From: Streptomyces flavotricini
Lineage (GTDB): Bacteria; Actinomycetota; Actinomycetes; Streptomycetales; Streptomycetaceae
Assembly (NCBI RefSeq): GCF_020639365.1
Contig: NZ_JAINUL010000001.1
Span: forward strand, 7,053,069 to 7,085,581
Reading direction: 5' to 3'
Length of the DNA stretch: 32,513 bases
The notes under the pieces are model-generated. The model was given only the letters and a program-made list of their open reading frames with translations. It was not told the origin of the DNA and did not search any database. Both the position numbers and the translations under genes were made by a program. Shown here in pieces: positions 22,292 to 29,569 of the stretch; positions within the stretch are counted from its first letter, which is position 1, and each line of letters starts with the position of its first letter.

Positions 22292-23689
22292 ATGTTCGAA
22301 CCAGTCATAGCGCCAAGCGGCACCCTGCTCGGGCTCCTCCAGCGGGGCCGCGGCGACGGCACGCTGCACGCCCTCGCGGCGCCCCGGGCGGAGGCCCTCA
22401 CGGCCCTCAACCAGTGCGTGGTCAGCGACCCGCGCCAGGACTGGCAGGTCGAGAACCGCTCGCTGTACTACGCGCGCCTGTACTTGGATCTCGACGGCCC
22501 CCTCGGCACGATCGAGAGCCACCTCTTCAGCGCCGACGACCTCGTCGACGACACGGACCACCGGACCGGCCTCGCCCTGTCCGTCCTGGGCCACCTGGCC
22601 TCGTACGGCCGCGACGACGCGCTCATGCTGCTGCGCCGCTACGCCGCCTCGGGGGCCAACTGGGCCTGGGCCCTCGACGAGCTCGCCCTGCGCGACGACG
22701 ACGAGGGGCTGCGCGGCCTCGCCGCGCCCGTACTCGCCAGATTCCCGGCCGACGCGGAGGGCGAGGCGCGGCTGGCCGCCGCCGTCCGCGACGCCTACGA
22801 ACCCCGGCCCTGGTGTCTGTGGGAAGAGTCACCCGAGTACGGCGACCGCCTGCGCGCGGCCCGCCAGCAGGGATCCTTCGACCGCTGGCAGCGCCAGCTC
22901 ACCCCGAACGGGCCCCGCCCCGGCTGGGGGGTCCAGGCCGTCTTCGACTGGGCCGCCGACGGCCTGCGCCGCGGCACCCCGCTGCACGTACCCGCCGCCC
23001 GCTGCCTCGCCGCCGTCGCGGCGCCCGAGGACCGCTCCGCGATCCTCGCGGCCGCCGCAGGTGCGGGCGGCGAGGCCGCCCGGGCCACCGCCCTGCACCA
23101 CCTGGTCCTCGCCGAGCCGGATAACCCGGCCGTGCTGGACCTCATCGAAGCCGCCGGGGACGAGCCCGCCGTGGCCGCCTACGAGCGCATGTGCGGCCCC
23201 GCGGCCGTGGACCGGGCCCGGCAGTGGGTGCACCGCCCCGACGCCCTGGGCGCGGCCGCCGCCGCCCTCCTCGCCGCCCGGGGCGGAGCCGAGGACACCG
23301 GACTCGTACTGGGCGCCCTGCGCTCGACGGTCCGCGGCTCCGGGCCGGACGCCCAACGGCTGTTCGCCCTGGTCGACGGGGCCGGCCGGCTGTCCATCGG
23401 CTGCGCGGCACCGGTGCTGCGCCACATCTACCGCGAGACGGCCTCCTCCCACCTGCGCGGGCGCGCGGCGCGCGCCCTGGCCAGCACGGACCCCTCGTTC
23501 GCGGCCGGTTTCGCCGTCGAATGCCTCTGGGACTGCGAGGAGACCACCCGGGAGGTGGCGGCCCACCACGCGGAGACGGCGGACGCCCGAGTCGCCCCGC
23601 GCCTGCGCCGCCTGGCGGCCGACCCCGCCGAGGAAGAGGACGTCCAGTCGGCGGTACGCAGCCGGATCGCCCCGGAATCGGCCGTGTAG
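22292..23689 (+). CDS. HEAT-repeat domain protein
   Basis: A 465-aa helical repeat protein without signal peptide or membrane segment. Repeats of about 30-40 residues are visible in the N-terminal half (LALSVLGHLASYGRDDALML, WALDELALRDDDEGLRGLAA) and again at 385-460 (HLRGRAARALASTDPSFAAG, AVECLWDCEETTREVAAHHA, RVAPRLRRLAADPAEEEDVQ), the pattern of HEAT/armadillo arrays used as protein-binding scaffolds. ATG 22292 has GAGG 9 nt upstream. It lies downstream of the ankyrin gene in the same direction but probably has its own leader, possibly with a short upstream ORF. The partner is unknown. Confidence 0.75.
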   Translation: MFEPVIAPSGTLLGLLQRGRGDGTLHALAAPRAEALTALNQCVVSDPRQDWQVENRSLYYARLYLDLDGPLGTIESHLFSADDLVDDTDHRTGLALSVLGHLASYGRDDALMLLRRYAASGANWAWALDELALRDDDEGLRGLAAPVLARFPADAEGEARLAAAVRDAYEPRPWCLWEESPEYGDRLRAARQQGSFDRWQRQLTPNGPRPGWGVQAVFDWAADGLRRGTPLHVPAARCLAAVAAPEDRSAILAAAAGAGGEAARATALHHLVLAEPDNPAVLDLIEAAGDEPAVAAYERMCGPAAVDRARQWVHRPDALGAAAAALLAARGGAEDTGLVLGALRSTVRGSGPDAQRLFALVDGAGRLSIGCAAPVLRHIYRETASSHLRGRAARALASTDPSFAAGFAVECLWDCEETTREVAAHHAETADARVAPRLRRLAADPAEEEDVQSAVRSRIAPESAV

Positions 23690-23707
23690 CCGCCCGTAGG
23701 ACACCCG

Positions 23708-23745
23708 CCCGGCCCGGCCCCCTGACGAGAGGGGGCCGGGCCGGG
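23708..23745. terminator. Terminator after the HEAT-repeat gene
   Basis: A perfect 16-bp stem (23708-23723 with 23730-23745), loop GACGAG, beginning 19 bp after the stop codon. The convergent sigma-factor remnant ends 91 bp further on, so it may serve both strands. Confidence 0.9.
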
Positions 23746-23835
23746 TGCGTCACGGCCGTCCGGGCGGCGCGCCGGGCGAGGAGGGCCGCCCGGCCCGGAG
23801 TCGATCGCGCGCGAGGGGCACTTTCTCCGTCGCGA

Positions 23836-24495
23836 TCACGCCGACCGAGACCCCGTCGACGCGGGGGGTTTGCGCTGGACCATCGCGACGCGGACTCCGA
23901 GCGCCCGGAGCCCGTCCACGGTCTCGGGCCCGTCCGCGTACGAGGGCCAGGTGACCACGATCGTGCCGTCGCCCTGCACCACCGGTTCGGTCGCGGAGGA
24001 CGTGCCCGCGGGTCGCGGGCCCCCGCCGCCCCCGCCCGGAAGGGCCACCAGCCCGAGCACGGCGGCGGTCGCCAGGCCCACGGCGAGCGGGATGCCGTAC
24101 CCGATCCGCTCCTCCAGCGCGGCCAAGTCCTCGTCGTCGAGGAGCCTGCGGCCGCTGAGCCGGGCCAGGGCGCCGCTCTCCCTGACCCGGCCGCGGGCGT
24201 GGCCCGCCAGTACGTTGCGGGCGATGCCGAACGGCCAGGCGACCGGCACTCGCCTGCGGCGCCGGCACCCCTTGGCCGATCCCATCGCGGGGAGGAAGAT
24301 GTCCGCCGCCAGGTCCGCCGGCAGACGGGCGTCGGAGACCCGGCGGGTGACGAAGCCGAGGACGGCGTCGACGTGTTCCTCGTAGAACGCGCCGAACCCC
24401 TCGGGCGTGGTGAGATCCGGCGGTCCGGTCTCCTGGCGTGGGCTGTGCACCCGGTTCCTCCCCTGTGCCGGGGACCCGGTCGGGCGCTTCCTCAC
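23836..24495 (-). pseudogene. Chimeric remnant: ECF sigma factor region 2 fused to a membrane-protein tail
   Basis: One 219-codon frame with two unrelated halves. Residues 32-130 are an ECF sigma factor region 2 (FGAFYEEHVDAVLGFVTRRV, LAADIFLPAM, VPVAWPFGIARNVLAGHARG, then LARLSGRRLLDDEDLAALEE). At about residue 131 (base 24103) the sequence switches to IGYGIPLAVGLATAAVLGLV, a membrane helix, and an exported-type tail (VQGDGTIVVTWPSYADGPET). Sigma region 4 is absent. The simplest reading is a deletion that joined a sigma gene to the end of the next gene of its operon, keeping frame. The stretch AKGCRRRRR in region 2 also looks degraded. It cannot act as a normal sigma factor. The start GTG 24495 has no clear Shine-Dalgarno. 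Confidence 0.65.
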
Positions 24496-24526
24496 CCGGT
24501 ACTTGGCCGCAGCCCCCGCAGACGTC

Positions 24527-25399
24527 TCATCGGGCCCTCACGAACCTCACCGGCACCCCCGGCCGGGCCTGGGCCGCCGCGTCGAGGGCCGGGCCCGCGG
24601 GGACCACGCCGACCACCGGGTAGCCGCCCGTCACCGGGTGGTCGGCCAGGAAGACCACCGGGAGGCCGTCCGGGGGGACCTGGACCGCCCCCAGGACCAT
24701 GCCCTCGCTCGGGAGTTCACCGCCGCGGGCGCGGATCAGCCGGGCCCCGGCCTCGGTGCGCAGGCCGATGCGGTTCGACGCCGGCGAGACCCGGAACCGC
24801 GCACGCCACAGGGCCGCGATCGAAGCCGGCTCGAACCAGTCCGCCCGCGGCCCCGGCCGCAGCGGCAGCACCAGCTCGCCCTGCATCCCCGGCAGGGCCG
24901 GCACATCGACCCCGCGGACCGGATCCGGACCGGCCGGGCCCACCGGCAGCACCGTCCCGGCCGACAGGACGGGCGGGCCCAGCCCAGACAGCAGGTCCGT
25001 CGAGCGGCTGCCCAGGACCGGCGGTACGCAGAGCCCTCCCCGCACCGCGACGTAGGCGCGCACCCCCGACTCCGCCCGGCCCACCTCCAGCTCCGCCCCG
25101 GCCCGAAGCCGTACCGGCGCTCCCCAGGCCACCGCGCGACCCGACACCCGTACGGCACACGGCGCGCCCGTGACCGCCACGGTCAGCGGGGCCAGCGCGC
25201 GCAGGCCGACCCCGTCCAGGGTGGTCTCCAGGGCGGCCGCGTCCGGCCGGTTGCCCAGCAGGCGGTTGGCCAGCGCGTGCGCCCCCGCGTCCAGCGCGCC
25301 CGACCTCGGCACCCCCAGGTGCGCGTATCCGGGCCGCCCCAGGTCCTGGACGGTCGTCAGCGCCCCCGCCCGGAGCACCCGCAGCGCGGCGCCGCTCAC
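24527..25399 (-). CDS. pxpC: 5-oxoprolinase subunit PxpC
   Basis: A 290-aa protein of the biotin-dependent-carboxyltransferase-like (AHS2) family, subunit C of prokaryotic 5-oxoprolinase, which with PxpA and PxpB opens 5-oxoproline to glutamate using ATP. Typical blocks: LRAGALTTVQDLGRPGYAHL with GVPRSGALDAGAHALANRLL, AYVAVRGGLCVPPVLGSRST, VSPASNRIGLRTEAG, and the end VFLADHPVTGGYPVVGVVPA. GTG 25399 overlaps the PxpB stop by 4 bp (GTGA), so translation is coupled. The longer frame to 25720 is PxpB shadow. Confidence 0.93.
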   Translation of the reverse strand: MSGAALRVLRAGALTTVQDLGRPGYAHLGVPRSGALDAGAHALANRLLGNRPDAAALETTLDGVGLRALAPLTVAVTGAPCAVRVSGRAVAWGAPVRLRAGAELEVGRAESGVRAYVAVRGGLCVPPVLGSRSTDLLSGLGPPVLSAGTVLPVGPAGPDPVRGVDVPALPGMQGELVLPLRPGPRADWFEPASIAALWRARFRVSPASNRIGLRTEAGARLIRARGGELPSEGMVLGAVQVPPDGLPVVFLADHPVTGGYPVVGVVPAGPALDAAAQARPGVPVRFVRAR

Positions 25400-26013
25400 C
25401 CCGCCACCTCCTCGAACCGCACCCGTACCCCCGGCGCGAACAGCGCCGCCGGCTCCCGCTCCGGATCCCACAGCACCGCGTCCGTCGTCCCCACCAGCTG
25501 CCAGCCGCCGGGGGAGGAGCGCGGGTACACCCCCGCGTACTCGCCGGCCAGGGCCAGCGAGCCCGCCGGGACGGCCGTACGGGGCGTGGCCCGCCGGGGC
25601 GGGTGGAAGCGCTCCGGCAGCCCGGTCAGGTAGCCGAATCCCGGCGCGAACCCGCAGAAGGCCACCCGGAACACGGTTTCCCCCACGATCCGGGCCACGT
25701 CCCGCTCCGCGACCCCCCACAGCCGGGCCACCTCCGCCAGGTCCGGCCCGTCGTACCGCACCGGGACGGTGACCAGGGGCCCCTCGGCCTCCGCGAGCGG
25801 CGGCACCTCCCAGCGCGCGATCCGCTCCGCCAGCGCGCCGGGCTCGCGGACACCGTCCAGCAGCACGGTCCGCGCGGCCGGCACGAGGTCCCGTACGGCG
25901 CCCAGCTCGCCCGTGTCCCGCCTCCGCAGCAGCTCCGCGTGGAGCGCCGCGACCTGCGCCGCCGAGCCCAGCTCGATCAGCAGCGCCTCGCCGCCCACCA
26001 CCAGCGGCCTCAC
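25396..26013 (-). CDS. pxpB: 5-oxoprolinase subunit PxpB
   Basis: A 205-aa AHS1-family protein, subunit B of 5-oxoprolinase. Seen: GGEALLIELGSAAQVAALHA at the N-terminus, VTVPVRYDGPDLAEVARLWG, the signature VFRVAFCGFAPGFGYLTGLP, and GSLALAGEYAGVYPRSSPGG with WQLVGTTDAVLWDPERE. GTG 26013 overlaps the PxpA stop by 4 bp (GTGA) and continues the coupled A-B-C order. Subunit B is thought to take part in ATP-dependent activation with C. Confidence 0.94.
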   Translation of the reverse strand: MRPLVVGGEALLIELGSAAQVAALHAELLRRRDTGELGAVRDLVPAARTVLLDGVREPGALAERIARWEVPPLAEAEGPLVTVPVRYDGPDLAEVARLWGVAERDVARIVGETVFRVAFCGFAPGFGYLTGLPERFHPPRRATPRTAVPAGSLALAGEYAGVYPRSSPGGWQLVGTTDAVLWDPEREPAALFAPGVRVRFEEVAG

Positions 26014-26789
26014 GCGAAGGCCTCCACCCGGACCCCGGCGGTGCCCAGCGCCTCGCGGACGCGCAGCGCGAGCCCGGCCGCCCCCGGGGTGTCCCCGTGG
26101 AGGCACAGCGAGCGCGCCCGCAGCGCCACCGGGGAGCCGTCGGCGGCCGTCACCGCGCCCCCGGTGGCCATCCCGACCGCCCGGGCGACCACGGCGTCCG
26201 GATCGTGCAGCACCGCCCCCGGCTCGCCGCGCGGCACCAGCGTCCCGGCCGGTGTGTACGCCCGGTCGGCGAAGGCCTCCGGCACGGCCGTGAGCCCCAC
26301 CTCCTCGGCGGCGGACAGCAGCAGCGAACCCGGCAGGCCCAGGACGGGCAGGCCGTCGGCCCCGACCGCCAGCCGGACGCCGGAGATCACCGCGCCCGCC
26401 TGGTCGGCGTCGTGGACCGTGCGGTTGTAGAGCGCACCGTGCGGTTTCACGTACGACACCTTGGACCCTGCCGCCCGGGCGAATACCTCCAGCGCCCCGA
26501 TCTGGTACGCCACCTCGTCGGCCAGCTCGCCCGCCGGCACGTCCATCGAGCGCCGCCCGAAGCCCGCCAGATCCCGGTACGAGACCTGCGCGCCGATCCG
26601 TACGCCCCGCTCCGCGGCCAGCTCGCAGACCCGCCGCATGATGGACGGGTCCCCGGCGTGGAAGCCGCAGGCCACGTTGGCGCTCGTGACCACGGACAGC
26701 AGGGCCTCGTCGTCGGTCAGGGTCCAGCGCCCGAAGCCCTCGCCCAGATCGGCGTTGAGGTCGATCAAAGGTGTGATCATGGAAGCCAT
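26010..26789 (-). CDS. pxpA: 5-oxoprolinase subunit PxpA (LamB/YcsF)
   Basis: A 259-aa LamB/YcsF protein, the hydrolytic subunit of 5-oxoprolinase. Conserved blocks: IDLNADLGEGFGRWTLTDDE, VTSANVACGFHAGDPSIMRR, SYRDLAGFGRRSMDV, SKVSYVKPHGALYNRTVHDA, EAFADRAYTPAGTLVPR, and SLCLHGDTPGAAGLALRVRE. Two starts are possible, ATG 26789 and ATG 26780. No Shine-Dalgarno is seen, but TACGCT lies 6 nt before 26789, suggesting a leaderless mRNA and favouring that start. First gene of pxpABC; divergent from the SMC-like operon. Confidence 0.94.
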   Translation of the reverse strand: MASMITPLIDLNADLGEGFGRWTLTDDEALLSVVTSANVACGFHAGDPSIMRRVCELAAERGVRIGAQVSYRDLAGFGRRSMDVPAGELADEVAYQIGALEVFARAAGSKVSYVKPHGALYNRTVHDADQAGAVISGVRLAVGADGLPVLGLPGSLLLSAAEEVGLTAVPEAFADRAYTPAGTLVPRGEPGAVLHDPDAVVARAVGMATGGAVTAADGSPVALRARSLCLHGDTPGAAGLALRVREALGTAGVRVEAFA

Positions 26790-26830
26790 GCCGTGAGCGT
26801 AGACGTGGCGGCGCGCAACAGGGCGCGTCC

Positions 26831-26857
26831 GGCGGAACCGGCGGAACCGGCGGAACC
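26831..26857. repeat. Three 9-bp tandem repeats in the pxpA upstream gap
   Basis: GGCGGAACC is repeated exactly three times (26831-26839, 26840-26848, 26849-26857), followed by a partial fourth copy, in the 145-bp gap between two divergent leaderless-type promoters. Confidence 0.85.
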
Positions 26858-26922
26858 GGCGGCGCCCGCCGGGACCGATCCGGCCGAACCCTGCCGTTTG
26901 GGATGTTGTCCGTGTCAGCGCC

Positions 26923-26928
26923 TAGTCT
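26923..26928 (+). promoter_or_regulatory. -10 box of a leaderless promoter for the SMC-like operon
   Basis: TAGTCT is 6 nt upstream of GTG 26935, placing transcription start at the start codon; TTGGGA at 26898-26903 is a possible -35 (19-bp spacer). No Shine-Dalgarno is present. Confidence 0.55.
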
Positions 26929-26934
26929 TTGTCC

Positions 26935-28440
26935 GTGACTCTCCCCGCCCCGGCGAAGCCCCTTCCGTCCCCGGCGCCGGGCCCGGCCGCCGACGAGGGC
27001 CTGGCCCGGCGGCTGCGCGCGCTCGCCTGCACCGCCCCGCTGCACGACCTCGACGTACGCAAGGCCAATCTCGCCGGCGAGTACGGGATCTACGCGATGG
27101 CGGAGGTCGCGCTCGCCGCGATCGACCTGGTCACGCTCAACATGGACTTCGACACCGGCGCGGACCACGAGCAGATAGTGGCCCGGCTGCTGCCGCGCGT
27201 CGCCGCGCAGGCACCGGAGCGACCGGCGGCCGAGCACGAGCGGGTGGCCCGCTGGGTGCTGGAGAACCTGATCAACGTCGGCAGCGTCGACCGGGGCTTC
27301 CGCGCGATCTACGGCACCTTCGGCCCGGACGGGGTGTACGTCCGCCGGGACTACGACTTCAAGCTGATCGAAGAGGTCCCCGGCTACGGCGGGGCGGTCT
27401 ACCTCCGTACGACGGACGAAGCCGTCAACGTACTGGTCGGCGCCCTCGACACGGACGTCACCAGCGCGCAGATCGCCGCCGAGGTGAAGCTGGAGGTCCT
27501 GATCAGCCGCGGCAGACTGGCCGACGCCCAGCTCGCCGCCGAGCAGGCCCGGTACCGCACGGTGCAGTACGCGGAGACCCTGCGCCGCACGCTGGACGCG
27601 ACCCGGCGCAACGTCCGGGCGGTGGACTGGCTCCAGTCCGTGCCGGACATGATCGAAGAGGCCCTCGACCACGTCGCCGACCGCTACCGGCACGAGAACG
27701 CGATCCTGACCAACATCCGCCGGGCCCGCGACGAGGCCGAGGAGCCCGACAACAAGCGGCGCGCCGCCGAGCTCGTCGACATCGTCAAGGACTGCATCCG
27801 CCGCCACACCCAGCTCCAGTCGAGGCTGCTGGACGCGGGTCCGCTGTTCCGCGCCGAGCAGGACCGGCAGGCCTTCGCGGCCCCCGCGCCGCGCTCCGGG
27901 ATCGACCTGTACGGGCAGCTCGTGGCGCCCGTGCTGCCGCTGCCGCTCGCCCAGGCCTCCCGGGTCACGGACGCCTTCTTCGCCGCGGCGGTCGGACTGC
28001 GCAACCCGGTCTCGGTACGCGTGGCCGACCTGGTCGAGATACTGCTGACACCCCCGGTGGAGCGCGAACACCTCGGCGCGGAGATGCCGGAGCCGGACCT
28101 CATCGCGACCCCGGACGACAGCCGGTTCAGCGAGGAGCAGCTCGCCGCCGCGATGGAGCTCCTGGACCTGCCGCACGACGCCCCGCGCCGCCTGTCGGGC
28201 CTGCTCGCCGAGGCCCGGCGCAGCGACCCCGACCTGCCGTACCTGGTGGCCCTGCTGGCCGTCCACGCGGCGAGCCCGGCCGTCGGCACGGCGTACCGCC
28301 AGGGCGAGGAGCGGCTGCTCTTCGCCGTGGACGACGGCACACAGCTCGAAGACCCGGAGTTCGGCGGCGCGGACCTGATCGTCGGCACGGCCCTCCTGGA
28401 CGCGGCCGCGATGACCGCGGACCGCACGGAGGCGGCATGA
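26935..28440 (+). CDS. MukF/JetA-like putative kleisin of an SMC-type complex
   Basis: A 501-aa soluble protein, first gene of the right-end operon. Residues about 25-175 look like winged-helix/helical domains (RVARWVLENLINVGSVDRGF, TFGPDGVYVRRDYDFKLIEE, YLRTTDEAVNVLVGALDTDV). Residues about 180-290 are a long helical region (EVKLEVLISRGRLADAQLAA, YRTVQYAETLRRTLDATRRN, RYRHENAILTNIRRARDEAE), followed by another helical stretch and a C-terminal domain with LPYLVALLAVHAASPAVGTA. Layout, length and position before a small second subunit and a MukB-like ATPase match MukF/JetA. I cannot place it in a named Pfam or Wadjet type. GTG 26935 is favoured by the promoter; TTG 26929 would add two residues. 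Confidence 0.6.
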   Translation: MTLPAPAKPLPSPAPGPAADEGLARRLRALACTAPLHDLDVRKANLAGEYGIYAMAEVALAAIDLVTLNMDFDTGADHEQIVARLLPRVAAQAPERPAAEHERVARWVLENLINVGSVDRGFRAIYGTFGPDGVYVRRDYDFKLIEEVPGYGGAVYLRTTDEAVNVLVGALDTDVTSAQIAAEVKLEVLISRGRLADAQLAAEQARYRTVQYAETLRRTLDATRRNVRAVDWLQSVPDMIEEALDHVADRYRHENAILTNIRRARDEAEEPDNKRRAAELVDIVKDCIRRHTQLQSRLLDAGPLFRAEQDRQAFAAPAPRSGIDLYGQLVAPVLPLPLAQASRVTDAFFAAAVGLRNPVSVRVADLVEILLTPPVEREHLGAEMPEPDLIATPDDSRFSEEQLAAAMELLDLPHDAPRRLSGLLAEARRSDPDLPYLVALLAVHAASPAVGTAYRQGEERLLFAVDDGTQLEDPEFGGADLIVGTALLDAAAMTADRTEAA

Positions 28441-28577
28441 GCCCCGCCCGGGCCCGGGAGCCCGCCCACGCCGCGCGGCCCGGCCGCATGATCCAGCACA
28501 GCGGGAAGGGGCGGGGCGGGGGAGTGAACCCGCCCGCCACCGCAACCACCGCACACCACGAGAGGCAGTACCCGTGA
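28437..28577 (+). CDS. Possible 46-aa linker ORF coupled at both ends
   Basis: ATG 28437 overlaps the stop of the MukF-like gene (ATGA), and its TGA at 28575-28577 overlaps the GTG of the MukE-like gene (GTGA). The product begins MSPARAREPAHAARPGRMIQ and is basic, Gly/Pro-rich and without recognisable domain; GC third positions are very high. It may be a real small subunit, a device that carries ribosomes across the 133-bp gap, or chance. No homology can be claimed. Confidence 0.35.
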   Translation: MSPARAREPAHAARPGRMIQHSGKGRGGGVNPPATATTAHHERQYP

Positions 28578-29506
28578 GCGACCACCACGCCGAACACCCC
28601 GCGTGGAGCGAGGCCGACGCCCCGTCGGCCCCCGTCGCGCCCGCCCCCGTCGCGCCCGCCCCCGCCGCGCAGACCCCCGCAGGGGCCGTCACGCCCGCCG
28701 ACGCCGCGGACGCGGCCCGGCTCGTCGCGTTCGGGCTCCAGCCCAAGCTGCTCCCGGCCCGCGACGCCGAGTACGCCGAACTGCTGCGCCGCTACCGGGA
28801 AGAGCCGGCCTTCGGCCGTCTCGCCGACGCCGTCGCCACCGGCCTCGGCCTCGTCGTCCTGGAGGTGTCCCCGCGCGCCGGCATGGCCGTCGCCGCCGGC
28901 GAGGACTCCGTGTTCGCCGTCCGGATGGGCGACTACGCCCGCCGTACGACCGCCGACTCCGCCGACCGGTTCCTGCACGGCCTGGCCCACCTCGCCGTCG
29001 CCGCCCTCGCCTACCCCCGCCCCGAGGACCTCGCCGACGACGGCTACATCGGCCGGATCACCGTCAACGGGGTCGACGCCTTCGTCCGGCAGACCTGCCG
29101 CCGCCTGGAGGAGCGGGCCGAGGAGCTCGGCGAGAACACCGACCCGGCCACCGACGCCCCCGGCCTCGAAGCCGCCTGGCGGGTCTACGCCCGCCGCAGC
29201 GCCACCGGCGCCACCAAGGACGCCCGCCGCCTGGCCGGCTCCACCACCGGCATCGTCGGCAAGGCCGCCGCCTTCCTCACGGACTCCGGCTTCCTGCAGC
29301 GCACCGGCGACGACGCCGGCGGTACGTACCGCACCACCCCCCGCTACCAGCTCCAGGTCCGCGACATGGCGGGCAGCGCGGCCATGGCCGAGCTCCTGGA
29401 ACTCGGCGTGGTCCCCGTCAGCGACGGCTCCGCCAGCCTCCTGCCGCCGCCCGAGGGCGACGACCTGGAGCTCGCCGCCGACGCCGGCCTGCCCTTCCAC
29501 GCCTGA
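28574..29506 (+). CDS. MukE/JetB-like putative subunit of an SMC-type complex
   Basis: A 310-aa protein. The first 45 residues are Ala/Pro/Val-rich and partly encoded by a 15-bp tandem repeat (about 28627-28670). The rest is a helical, winged-helix-like protein: LLRRYREEPAFGRLADAVAT, a beta hairpin (GLVVLEVSPRAGMAVAAGED), FLHGLAHLAVAALAYPRPED, VDAFVRQTCRRLEERAEELG, then STTGIVGKAAAFLTDSGFLQ and GTYRTTPRYQLQVRDMAGSA as a recognition-helix-and-wing-like pair. Size and place between the kleisin-like and ATPase genes fit MukE/JetB (kite) proteins. GTG 28574 has GAGAGG upstream. Confidence 0.6.
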   Translation: MSDHHAEHPAWSEADAPSAPVAPAPVAPAPAAQTPAGAVTPADAADAARLVAFGLQPKLLPARDAEYAELLRRYREEPAFGRLADAVATGLGLVVLEVSPRAGMAVAAGEDSVFAVRMGDYARRTTADSADRFLHGLAHLAVAALAYPRPEDLADDGYIGRITVNGVDAFVRQTCRRLEERAEELGENTDPATDAPGLEAAWRVYARRSATGATKDARRLAGSTTGIVGKAAAFLTDSGFLQRTGDDAGGTYRTTPRYQLQVRDMAGSAAMAELLELGVVPVSDGSASLLPPPEGDDLELAADAGLPFHA

Positions 29507-29569
29507 GTCCCGCCGCCCGACCTGCCCTCCGTACCCCTCCGTACCGAGAATTCACGAGAGTCCGCCGCC

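Noticed and set aside
25396..28746. Very long minus-strand frame reaching from pxpB across the MukF-like gene
   Set aside because: Only its end (25396-26013) is pxpB; the rest is antisense low-complexity sequence.
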